A program made the translations under genes and the position numbers. This document shows positions 13,521 through 20,704 of a stretch of 35,097 nucleotides of DNA, piece by piece (within the stretch, counting starts at the first letter, position 1; each line of letters starts with the position of its first letter). The stretch comes from CAZQKE01 sp964593865 (GTDB lineage Bacteria > Chloroflexota > Anaerolineae > JAAYZQ01), in NCBI GenBank assembly GCA_964593865.1, contig CAZQKE010000017.1:1-35097 (forward strand). The letters run 5' to 3'. The notes beneath the pieces were generated by a model. The model was given only the letters and a program-made list of their open reading frames with translations. It was not told where the DNA came from and searched no databases.

Positions 13521-13641
13521 GCCGTCTTTGCGGAGACGCCGAGCAGGGAAGGACGCACGAAATGCGCCCCCTGGGCGCGCCCTGTGCCCGGCGGTGCGAG
13601 ACATTTCACAAATCTAATCCCAAAAGTAAGGAGGGTAACAA

Positions 13642-14877
13642 ATGGAAGTTCAAAGCCGGTTTGACGGTCAATGGACCACCGATTGGGAAGGAAAACTGGC
13701 CAAACGGACGGAACAGATGCAAAGCTCCGTCATCCGTGAGCTGCTCAAGTTTACCATGCTGCCCGATGTCATCTCCTTCGCCGGTGGGTTGCCCGCCCCT
13801 GATGTTTTTCCCGTGCGTGCTTTCCAGGAAGCCTGTGCCTGGGTGCTGCGTCACGATGCCCAAAAGGCCCTGCAATACAGCCCCACCGAAGGATACCCTC
13901 CCCTGAAAGACTATCTCATCGAGACAATGGCCAAGTACAACATCCCGGCCGTACAGGGCAACATCCTCTTCACCAACGGCTCCCAACAGGCCCTGGACCT
14001 GCTCGGTCGGGTCTTTATCAACGAAGGGGATAAAATCATCACCGGTCGGCCCACTTATCTGGGGGCCATCCAGGCATGGAACGTCTACAGCCCCCAATAC
14101 GTCACCATCCCTCTGGACGATCAGGGGATGCGCATGGACGAGTTGGAGAAGGCATTAGAAGCCAACCCGGACGTCAAATTCATCTACGTCCTGCCTAACT
14201 TTCACAACCCGGCGGGAACAACGCTTCCCCTGGAACGCCGCCTGCGCCTGGTAGAATTGGCCGCGCAACACGGCTGCTTCATCGTTGAAGACGACCCTTA
14301 CGGGCAACTCCGTTTTGAAGGCGAAGACATCACCCCCATCTTTACTCTACACAAAGAAAACACCATCTATCTCAGCACCTTTTCCAAGACGCTGGCCCCC
14401 GGCTTACGGCTGGGCTGGATCGTCGCCCCGGAGCGGGTGATCGCCAAACTGGTCCAGGCCAAGCAAGGCACAGACCTACACACCAGCACTCTGGTTCAAT
14501 ACCTGGCCCACGACATCTGCCAGCGGGGGTTGGTACGCGCCCACGTGAAAAAGATCCGTAGGGTATACCGGGAACGCCGTGACGTGATGCTCCAAGCCAT
14601 GGAGGAACATTTCCCGCCCTCTGCGACATGGACGCGGCCCCACGGTGGCCTCTTCCTGTGGGCCTGCCTGCCCGGTCTGGATACTGCCGAGCTGCTCAAA
14701 ATCGCCGTGGAGGAAAAGGTCGCCTTTGTGCCGGGCCACGCCTTCTTCCCGCCGGGCAGCGACGACGGACGCAATTGCATGAGACTCAACTTTTCCTACT
14801 CCCGGCCCGAAACGATCCGGGAAGGGATCGCCCGGCTGGGACGGGCGATCAAACGCATGATGAACGAAACAGATTGA
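13642..14877 (+). CDS. PLP-dependent aminotransferase (class I/II, LysN/KAT-like)
   Basis: A 411-residue fold-type I aminotransferase with a very good ribosome site (GGAGGG, 13630-13635). The N-terminal AGGLPAPDVFPVRAF and LQYSPTEGYPPLKDYL, the PNFHNPAGTT substrate-binding block, and Lys249 in STFSKTLAPGLRLGW (PLP Schiff base) are all present. This pattern matches the 2-aminoadipate/aromatic aminotransferase group close to MocR C-terminal domains. The substrate is not certain; 2-oxoadipate, aromatic or branched amino acids are candidates. The thioesterase gene starts 3 bases after its stop, so the two are co-translated. Upstream lies a strong terminator that could act as an attenuator. Confidence 0.92.
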   Translation: MEVQSRFDGQWTTDWEGKLAKRTEQMQSSVIRELLKFTMLPDVISFAGGLPAPDVFPVRAFQEACAWVLRHDAQKALQYSPTEGYPPLKDYLIETMAKYNIPAVQGNILFTNGSQQALDLLGRVFINEGDKIITGRPTYLGAIQAWNVYSPQYVTIPLDDQGMRMDELEKALEANPDVKFIYVLPNFHNPAGTTLPLERRLRLVELAAQHGCFIVEDDPYGQLRFEGEDITPIFTLHKENTIYLSTFSKTLAPGLRLGWIVAPERVIAKLVQAKQGTDLHTSTLVQYLAHDICQRGLVRAHVKKIRRVYRERRDVMLQAMEEHFPPSATWTRPHGGLFLWACLPGLDTAELLKIAVEEKVAFVPGHAFFPPGSDDGRNCMRLNFSYSRPETIREGIARLGRAIKRMMNETD

Positions 14878-14880
14878 GCG

Positions 14881-15294
14881 ATGAACCGCACAAAAACGGA
14901 ACTGCGCGTCCGCTACGCCGAGACCGACCGAATGGGCGTCGTCCACCACGCCGAGTACTTGGTCTGGTTCGAAGTGGGGCGCAGCGATTACTTTCGCGCG
15001 TTGGGCCAGGACTATGGCGAATGGGAACACAAAGGCGTGTTCTTGCCCGTCTCCGAAGCCTATGCCCGCTACCACGCCCCTGCCCGCTTCGGCGACCGGG
15101 TGATCGTCCACACTTGGCTCGGCCAAGTCCGCAGCCGCAGCATTACCCTCCACTACGAAGTCCGGCGGGAAGACGGGCAGAAACTGGTCAGCGGCTGGAC
15201 AAAGCATATCTGCATGGACAGAGCCGGACGTGCCCGCCGCCTGCCCGCCGAAATGCTCCATGCCCTGGAGGAAGAGACATCGGGGGTCTGCTAG
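14881..15294 (+). CDS. Acyl-CoA thioesterase, 4HBT/YbgC family
   Basis: A 137-residue single hot-dog domain. The YbgC-type signature is VRYAETDRMGVVHHAEYLVWFEVGR, where Asp16 is the catalytic acid and His23 matches the conserved His of the helix start. The remaining pattern (PVSEAYARYHAPARFGDRVIVHTWL, then RSITLHYEV) is typical. It hydrolyses an acyl-CoA or 4-hydroxybenzoyl-CoA-like thioester in the cytoplasm. It begins 3 bases after the aminotransferase, which may mean the pair handles a CoA-linked product of amino-acid breakdown. Its stop codon lies in the loop of a perfect hairpin. Confidence 0.92.
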   Translation: MNRTKTELRVRYAETDRMGVVHHAEYLVWFEVGRSDYFRALGQDYGEWEHKGVFLPVSEAYARYHAPARFGDRVIVHTWLGQVRSRSITLHYEVRREDGQKLVSGWTKHICMDRAGRARRLPAEMLHALEEETSGVC

Positions 15295-15306
15295 GCCCCC
15301 GATGTC
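15276..15306 (+). terminator. Hairpin spanning the thioesterase stop codon, possible terminator
   Basis: An 11-bp perfect inverted repeat (GACATCGGGGG at 15276-15286, CCCCCGATGTC at 15296-15306) has the TAG stop in its 9-nt loop. There is no T tract, so termination is uncertain; an mRNA-stabilising hairpin is equally possible. Confidence 0.5.
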
Positions 15307-15325
15307 TTATGTAAAAAACAAAGGC

Positions 15326-15354
15326 TTGACAAAAGAGAATCTTTCTTGTATACT
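15326..15354 (+). promoter_or_regulatory. Consensus promoter of the acyl-CoA ligase gene
   Basis: TTGACA (15326-15331), 17 bases, then TATACT (15349-15354). Predicted start near 15361, 46 bases before the ATG. Confidence 0.88.
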
Positions 15355-15406
15355 AACCTCCCTCATTTGAAGACAAACAGCATGTACCGATGAAAGGAGA
15401 GGAGAA

Positions 15407-17158
15407 ATGGAGAAGCCCTGGCTCAAAGAATACGATTCCGGCGTACCGACGACCATTGACTACCCCCCGATTCCACTGCACCAGTTCCTCCTGGACGCTG
15501 CGGCCAAATACCCCGATCACACCGCCTTGATCTTTGGCAACGTTGTGGAACCGCTGGGCAATAAGCTAATGGATGCCCGCATGACCTACGCCCAACTCTT
15601 GGAACAAACCCAACGCTTTGCCGCCGCCCTACAACAACTGGGCGTCAAAAAAGGCGACCGAGTCGCCATCCACCTGCCCAACTGTCCTCAATTCGTCATC
15701 GCCTACTATGCGACTCTGATGATCGGCGGCATCGTCGCTCCGTGCAACCCCCAATATGTCGCCCGCGAGATCAGGCATCAGATCAGCGACGCCGGGGCCA
15801 AAGTCGCCATCACCCTCAGCCTGACCTATCCCATCGTCAAGCAGGTCCGCAGCGAGACGCCCTTAGAACATGTCATCGTGACCAACATCAAAGAATACTT
15901 TCCCGGTTTGCTCAAATTCCTCTTCACCATTGCCAAAGAGAAAAAAGAAGGCCACTACCAAGACATTTCAGGTGACGCCAACACCTATTGGTTCCAAGAC
16001 CTGCTGGCCCAGGCCCCGGCCAAACCGGAGCCGGTCGAAGTCACGCCGGAGGACACCGCCGTGCTGATGTACACCGGGGGCACAACCGGTGTTTCCAAAG
16101 GTGCGCAGCTCACCCACAAGAACCTGGTGGCCAACGCCATCCAAACCCGCTGGTGGATGTTCGATTCCAAAGAAGGCCAGGAAGTGATGATGACCGCCTT
16201 GCCCCTCTACCATAGCTACTCCATGACCGTCTGCATGAACCACACCATCTACCTGGCCGGGACCCAGATCCTCATCCCCAACCCCCGCATCATGGACCAT
16301 GTGCTCAAATCCATTGACAAACACAAACCCACCCTCTACCCCGGCGTCCCGGCCCTCTACGTTGCCATCATCAACCATCCCGACACCCCCAAGTACGACG
16401 TTTCCTCCATCCGCGCCTGCCTCAGCGGGGCCGCCGGTCTGCCGCCGGAGGTCCAAGAGCAGTTTGAGAAGCTCACCGGGGCCAAGCTGGTGGAGGGTTA
16501 CGGCCTAAGCGAAGCCTCCCCCGTAACCCATTGCAACCCCATTTACGGCAAGCGCAAGGAGGGGAGCTGGATCGGCATCCCCTTCCCCGATACCAACGCC
16601 GTAATCGTGGACCTGGAAACCGGCGAGCAACCCCTAGGGCCGAATGAGATCGGCGAACTGTGCGTGCAAGGCCCCCAAGTGATGAAGGGCTACTGGAACA
16701 TGCCCACCGAGACGGCCAACGTCCTGCGCGAACACCCCAACATCGGCCCCGGCCTGTGGCTCCACACCGGCGACATGGCCCGCATGGACACCGACGGCTT
16801 TTTCCAGATCGTGGACCGCAAGAAAGATATGATCCTGGGGACCGGCGGCTACAACATCTACCCCCGCGAAGTGGAAGATGTGCTTTATGAGCACCCCAAA
16901 GTCTTGGAAGCGGCGGTCGTCGGCGTACCGGTTGCGGCGGAAAAGGGTGAACGGGTCAAGGCTTATATCGTCCTCAAGCCGGGGGAAACGGCCACGGAAG
17001 AGGAGATCATAGAATTTTGCCGCGAAAACCTGGCCTATTACAAAGTGCCCAAATTCGTAGAGTTCCGCGATGAGCTGCCCAAATCCACCGTCGGTAAAAT
17101 CCTGCGCCGGGTCCTGGTGGAGGAGGAGATGAAGCGACTCCAAGAAAGCGAGTCGTAG
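15407..17158 (+). CDS. fadD: Long-chain fatty-acid-CoA ligase (FadD-like)
   Basis: A 583-residue ANL-superfamily acyl-adenylate/CoA ligase with ribosome site AAGGAGAGGAG before ATG 15407. The AMP-binding P-loop is MYTGGTTGVSKGAQLTH, the A5 motif is EGYGLSEASPVTH, the A7 motif is LHTGDMARMDTDGFF, the hinge is IVDRKKDMI, and the catalytic lysine region is LPKSTVGKILRRVL. The insertion after residue 150 and the overall length fit long-chain fatty-acid ligases. It activates fatty acids at the membrane for beta-oxidation or lipid synthesis. It stands alone with its own strong promoter and converges on the operon at 17269. Confidence 0.93.
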   Translation: MEKPWLKEYDSGVPTTIDYPPIPLHQFLLDAAAKYPDHTALIFGNVVEPLGNKLMDARMTYAQLLEQTQRFAAALQQLGVKKGDRVAIHLPNCPQFVIAYYATLMIGGIVAPCNPQYVAREIRHQISDAGAKVAITLSLTYPIVKQVRSETPLEHVIVTNIKEYFPGLLKFLFTIAKEKKEGHYQDISGDANTYWFQDLLAQAPAKPEPVEVTPEDTAVLMYTGGTTGVSKGAQLTHKNLVANAIQTRWWMFDSKEGQEVMMTALPLYHSYSMTVCMNHTIYLAGTQILIPNPRIMDHVLKSIDKHKPTLYPGVPALYVAIINHPDTPKYDVSSIRACLSGAAGLPPEVQEQFEKLTGAKLVEGYGLSEASPVTHCNPIYGKRKEGSWIGIPFPDTNAVIVDLETGEQPLGPNEIGELCVQGPQVMKGYWNMPTETANVLREHPNIGPGLWLHTGDMARMDTDGFFQIVDRKKDMILGTGGYNIYPREVEDVLYEHPKVLEAAVVGVPVAAEKGERVKAYIVLKPGETATEEEIIEFCRENLAYYKVPKFVEFRDELPKSTVGKILRRVLVEEEMKRLQESES

Positions 17159-17188
17159 AAGCCCTAATTTTGGGGGATGAGAAATCGG

Positions 17189-17222
17189 CCTCCCCCTCCC
17201 CGCGCGGCGGGAGAGGGGGAGG
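17189..17222. terminator. GC-rich hairpin between converging genes
   Basis: CCTCCCCCTC (17189-17198) pairs with GAGGGGGAGG (17213-17222), and the inner CCCGC/GCGGG extends the stem with one bulge. It lies in the 110-base gap between two convergent genes. It lacks a T tract on either strand, so it is at best a weak or Rho-assisted bidirectional terminator. Confidence 0.5.
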
Positions 17223-17268
17223 ATTGCACCACCCTTTCGGAACCCTCCGAATCGGGGGGAACCGAGTC

Positions 17269-17781
17269 CTACAGCTTGGTGATGCGAAACAGACAGACCT
17301 GATCGCCCAATCCCATGCGGGCCACGGCCTCGACGCGCAAAGGTGTGTCGGGCAGCAACGTTTCCAACCAAGCGGGCCACAACCCTTCACAGGCAACGCA
17401 AGCCTGATCCTGACGAGGGAGATTGGCCCGCCTGGCCCCTTCGTAGGCTGCACAACGGCGGATGCGCACCTCGGCGTGGTCGTCATCCAGGGTAACGAAC
17501 TCGGCGCGGAGGGCTGCCCCCATAAAGACATCGGCATACGTCGCCAACAAACGCAAAGCATCGGGCAGATCCTCGGCCTGGGGCTTGCCCACCGCCTTGA
17601 GCAAAGTGCGCATCTCAATCCGCCCGAAGGAACGCCGCACACGGGCGTTGAGGGCAATGGCCGAATCCAAGCCGTACGCCTCCACCGTTTTGAGAAACCA
17701 CTGCCCATCCCAATAGAGCAGCAGCTTGCGTAGCATCTGTGCTTGCGTTTCCGCGCTCAGATCGTATCGGTGGTCGGCCAT
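17269..17781 (-). CDS. Conserved hypothetical protein (DUF6125-like)
   Basis: A 170-residue soluble protein from ATG 17781, which has GAGGGGGTGGGG upstream. The pattern YWDGQWFLKTVEAYGLDSAI, then RVRRSFGRIEMRTLLKAVG, an acidic strand TLDDDHAEVRIRRC and CVACEGLWPAWL recalls the DUF6125/L-2-amino-thiazoline-4-carboxylate-hydrolase-like families, where a W.LK...GL..A..L.. helix and a late Cys are conserved. The assignment is from memory of the pattern and modest. It is the last gene of a leftward run, 13 bases after the aminotransferase, and so probably acts in the same process. Confidence 0.78.
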   Translation of the reverse strand: MADHRYDLSAETQAQMLRKLLLYWDGQWFLKTVEAYGLDSAIALNARVRRSFGRIEMRTLLKAVGKPQAEDLPDALRLLATYADVFMGAALRAEFVTLDDDHAEVRIRRCAAYEGARRANLPRQDQACVACEGLWPAWLETLLPDTPLRVEAVARMGLGDQVCLFRITKL

Positions 17782-17794
17782 ATTCCCCACCCCC

Positions 17795-18937
17795 TCAGAG
17801 TGACTCGGCAAGGGCACGAAAGCACCGCCCTGCCCGCTCCAACCCGGCGGCAAAGATGGATGGGTCCTGGCCGATGCCAATGCGCAGGTGATATTCGTAC
17901 CCAAAAGCAGAGCCGGGAGCCAACATCACGCTGTATTCTTCGGCCAACTTGTTGGCCAGCTCCAAAGAAGGAATGTCCAGATTATAGCGCAGCAGGGCCA
18001 ACAACCCGGCCCGTGGCGGCGTCCAGGACAGAATATCGGCATGGTCTGCAACCCATGCCTCCGCCGTCGCCAGGTTCCGGGCGATAATGGTCGCATTGCG
18101 GGCAAAGATCGTCTCCCGATGCTTGACGGCCAAACAGGCCAGGGCATCGTTCAATTTGCCGGGACTAAGGGTCACATAGTCGCGCATTCCCCAACAGCGG
18201 GCAACGATCTCCTCCGTCGCAGCGATCCAACCCAGGCGCAAACCGGGCAAGCCAAAGGGCTTTGACAGAGTCCCGACGCTGATCCCCGCCGGTCCCAAGT
18301 CGGCCACAGGGGGCGGGAGGGGATCGCCGCCGGGGATGGTCAGCCAACGGTAGGCTTCATCGCTCATCACCAGCGCACCGACCGACCGGGCCAACTCGTA
18401 TACCCGTACCAAATCCTCCTCCGAAAGCATGGCCCCCGTGGGGTTATGCGGACTGTTGATGACGATCAGACGCGTCTCCGGTCGTAGTAACCGTTCCAAT
18501 TCGGCCACATCGTAACGAAAGCCGGTTTCGGGGCGGATATGCCACAGGTCTACGTCGCATCCCAGGGCGCGGGGCACGCTGTAGAGCTGCTGATAGGCGG
18601 GGTAGGGGGCAATGACATGGTCTCCGGCATCCAGCAGGACGTTGAAGAGCAAAAAGTTGGCTTCAATCGCCCCTGTTGTGACCAAGATGTCCTCCGGGGT
18701 GCGGTCGGCATAGGTCTCGGCCAGCAAGGTGCGAAGAGCCAACGATCCCCGTGCTTCACTGTACCCCAGACGCATGTCAAGCAGTTCGTCCAAAAGGCGA
18801 TCCCTTTCCTCCGGAGGTTCCATTGCCAGCAGCTCACGCGCGGTCATGGGAAAGATGCCGCTTTCGGCAATGTCGTATTCCACCTCCGTTTCATAAGTGG
18901 TCATCCAGCGTTCCAGGGCAAAAGGTTCTATTTTCAC
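17795..18937 (-). CDS. PLP-dependent aminotransferase (class I/II)
   Basis: A 380-residue fold-type I aminotransferase. GTG 18937 is chosen because GAGGAGG sits 6 bases upstream; the GTG at 18943 overlaps that site. The N-terminal KIEPFALERWMTTYETEVEYD is characteristic of a subgroup that includes capreomycidine synthase (VioD)-like and related uncharacterised enzymes. Visible blocks are LGYSEARGSLALR, VTTGAIEANFL, NSPHNPTGAML, and Lys226 in SVGTLSKPFGLPGLRLGW, the PLP lysine. The substrate cannot be inferred. It lies 49 bases after the carbonic anhydrase and 13 bases before the DUF gene, in an apparent operon. Confidence 0.9.
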   Translation of the reverse strand: MKIEPFALERWMTTYETEVEYDIAESGIFPMTARELLAMEPPEERDRLLDELLDMRLGYSEARGSLALRTLLAETYADRTPEDILVTTGAIEANFLLFNVLLDAGDHVIAPYPAYQQLYSVPRALGCDVDLWHIRPETGFRYDVAELERLLRPETRLIVINSPHNPTGAMLSEEDLVRVYELARSVGALVMSDEAYRWLTIPGGDPLPPPVADLGPAGISVGTLSKPFGLPGLRLGWIAATEEIVARCWGMRDYVTLSPGKLNDALACLAVKHRETIFARNATIIARNLATAEAWVADHADILSWTPPRAGLLALLRYNLDIPSLELANKLAEEYSVMLAPGSAFGYEYHLRIGIGQDPSIFAAGLERAGRCFRALAESL

Positions 18938-18992
18938 AAGCACCCTCCTCGCGTTGTTCTATGCAGGCGCCGGGCAGGCATGAAATCTTGCC

Positions 18993-19625
18993 TTAGCGCG
19001 CCTTTTGCTGCGATGAAACATCTCCCCACACGCCGGAGGCCGGATCGTAAGCCTCGATGCTTCCATCTTCCAGGTGATACACCCAGCCGTGGAGCCGAAT
19101 CCGGCCTGCCCGCTCCGCCTCGCGCACCGGATCGTAAGAGCGCAGGTGTTCCAGCTGGAGCAGGACATTTTCCCGCACCGTCGCCAGGTGGCGGTCCTCC
19201 GGCGGGATGCCACCGGCTTCCACTTTGGTCTTGGCCGGACGGGCGTGGTCAAGCCAGCGGGCGATGTGCGGCTCACGGCCGAGGTCCAGGTGCGCATCCA
19301 GGGCTTTGATGCCGCCGCAGTCGGTGTGGCCGCAGATGACGATATGCTCAACCGCCAGGTGCAGCACCGCATATTCGACTACCGCGCCGACGCCGATGGC
19401 CCCCGTGCCGTAAGGCGGCACAACATTGGCGATGGTGCGGGCCACAAAGAGGTCACCCGCTTCCGCGCCGGTGATCAACTCCGGGGCGACGCGGGAATCG
19501 GAACAGGCGACGAACAGCACTTTGGGGTCCTGCCCTTCCGAGGCCAGGCGTTCGTACAGCTCTCGACGCTCTGCAAAATCCTCCTGAAAACGGCGGATAC
19601 CGGCTAAAACCTTTTCTGTCGGCAT
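18993..19625 (-). CDS. Beta-class carbonic anhydrase
   Basis: A 210-residue zinc enzyme interconverting CO2 and bicarbonate. ATG 19625 has AAGGAGGAGAC directly upstream. Zinc ligands and catalytic residues are clear: Cys41, Asp43 and Arg45 in ACSDSRVAPEL, and His100 and Cys103 in CGHTDCGG. The motif ARTIANVVPPYG is also typical. Cytoplasmic, with no signal peptide. It lies 44 bases downstream of the MeaB-type gene in a leftward run. Bicarbonate supply could link it to propionyl-CoA/methylmalonyl-CoA carboxylation, but no carboxylase is in the window. Confidence 0.95.
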   Translation of the reverse strand: MPTEKVLAGIRRFQEDFAERRELYERLASEGQDPKVLFVACSDSRVAPELITGAEAGDLFVARTIANVVPPYGTGAIGVGAVVEYAVLHLAVEHIVICGHTDCGGIKALDAHLDLGREPHIARWLDHARPAKTKVEAGGIPPEDRHLATVRENVLLQLEHLRSYDPVREAERAGRIRLHGWVYHLEDGSIEAYDPASGVWGDVSSQQKAR

Positions 19626-19669
19626 GTCTCCTCCTTGAAAGAACAACCCGGCTTCCGCGCAGGGAAGCC

Positions 19670-20674
19670 TCATCCAAACAACAACTCCTGCGCTGCCGCG
19701 TAAGGGTCCAGCTCCCGCCGCACGATCCGCCCGATCAACGCCGCCAGGCGGTCCGGCCCGGTGCGGGCCAGCACCCGGCGCAGCGATTCCTGCTGGATGA
19801 TCGTCTCCAACTCGGCGGCGGCCCGCTCCCGTTCGCGCAGGGCCAGCCCGCCCGTTTCCTCCAGGTAGGCGCGGTGGGCCAGGATGGCCTCGGCCAGTCC
19901 CGCGATGCCGGCCCGCCGCGTTGCCACCGTTTTGCAGATGGGCGGTTGCCAGCCTCCCTCTTCTCCTTCCGGCGCCGTCGCCGCCGCCATCAGCCGCCCG
20001 TGGTGCATGACCGCCCGCTGCCCGCCGCCCCCGCTCAGGTCAAGCATCATCTGCAGAGCCATGACGGCGTGATCGGCCCCTTCCTGATCGGCTTTGTTGA
20101 CGGCGAATACATCGGCGATCTCCAGAATACCGGCCTTGATGGCCTGGATGTCATCGCCCAACCCCGGCACTTCAACGACGACGGTGGTGTGGGCCGTGCG
20201 GGCGATGTCCACCTCGGCCTGACCGGCTCCCACCGTTTCGACGATGACCAGGTCATACCCGGCGGCATCCAACACCTTGACCGCGTCGGCGGTGGCCCAG
20301 GCCAACCCGCCCAGGTTGCCCCGGCTGGCCATGCTGCGGATAAAGATGCCCCGGTCGCCGCTCAGGTCCCTCATGCGGATCCGGTCGCCCAGGATGGCCC
20401 CGCCGCTGAAAGGGCTGGTGGGGTCCACGGCCACAATGCCCACCGTCCGGGGCGGGTCCATCCGCCGGAAGTGGAGGGCCAGAGCGTTGACCAGGGTGCT
20501 CTTGCCGCTGCCCGGCGGCCCGGTCACGCCGACGATGTGCGCCCTGCCGGTATGGGGGAACAGGGCGGCCAACACCGCTTGGGCTTCCGCCCCGTTATCC
20601 TCCACCAGGCTGATGGCTTTGGCGACGGCCCGCCTCTGCCCGGCCAGCACTGCTTCGATGAGTCGGTGATCCAC
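19670..20674 (-). CDS. meaB: Methylmalonyl-CoA mutase-associated GTPase MeaB
   Basis: A 334-residue G3E GTPase. GTG 20674 follows CGGAGGAAAG; an in-frame TTG 15 bases earlier would include that ribosome site, so it is rejected. Walker A is GVTGPPGSGKSTL (Lys58), followed by VDPTSPFSGGAILGDRIRM, FIRSMASRGNLGGLA and the GTPase block ETVGAGQAEVDIA, with the NKAD specificity motif. This arrangement is diagnostic for MeaB/ArgK, which protects and loads the B12-dependent methylmalonyl-CoA mutase. The mutase is not in the window. The gene sits 30 bases after the sensor kinase and 44 before carbonic anhydrase, an unusual setting. Confidence 0.93.
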   Translation of the reverse strand: MDHRLIEAVLAGQRRAVAKAISLVEDNGAEAQAVLAALFPHTGRAHIVGVTGPPGSGKSTLVNALALHFRRMDPPRTVGIVAVDPTSPFSGGAILGDRIRMRDLSGDRGIFIRSMASRGNLGGLAWATADAVKVLDAAGYDLVIVETVGAGQAEVDIARTAHTTVVVEVPGLGDDIQAIKAGILEIADVFAVNKADQEGADHAVMALQMMLDLSGGGGQRAVMHHGRLMAAATAPEGEEGGWQPPICKTVATRRAGIAGLAEAILAHRAYLEETGGLALRERERAAAELETIIQQESLRRVLARTGPDRLAALIGRIVRRELDPYAAAQELLFG

Positions 20675-20704
20675 CTTTCCTCCGCACAAGTCGTTTTCTG
20701 CGAT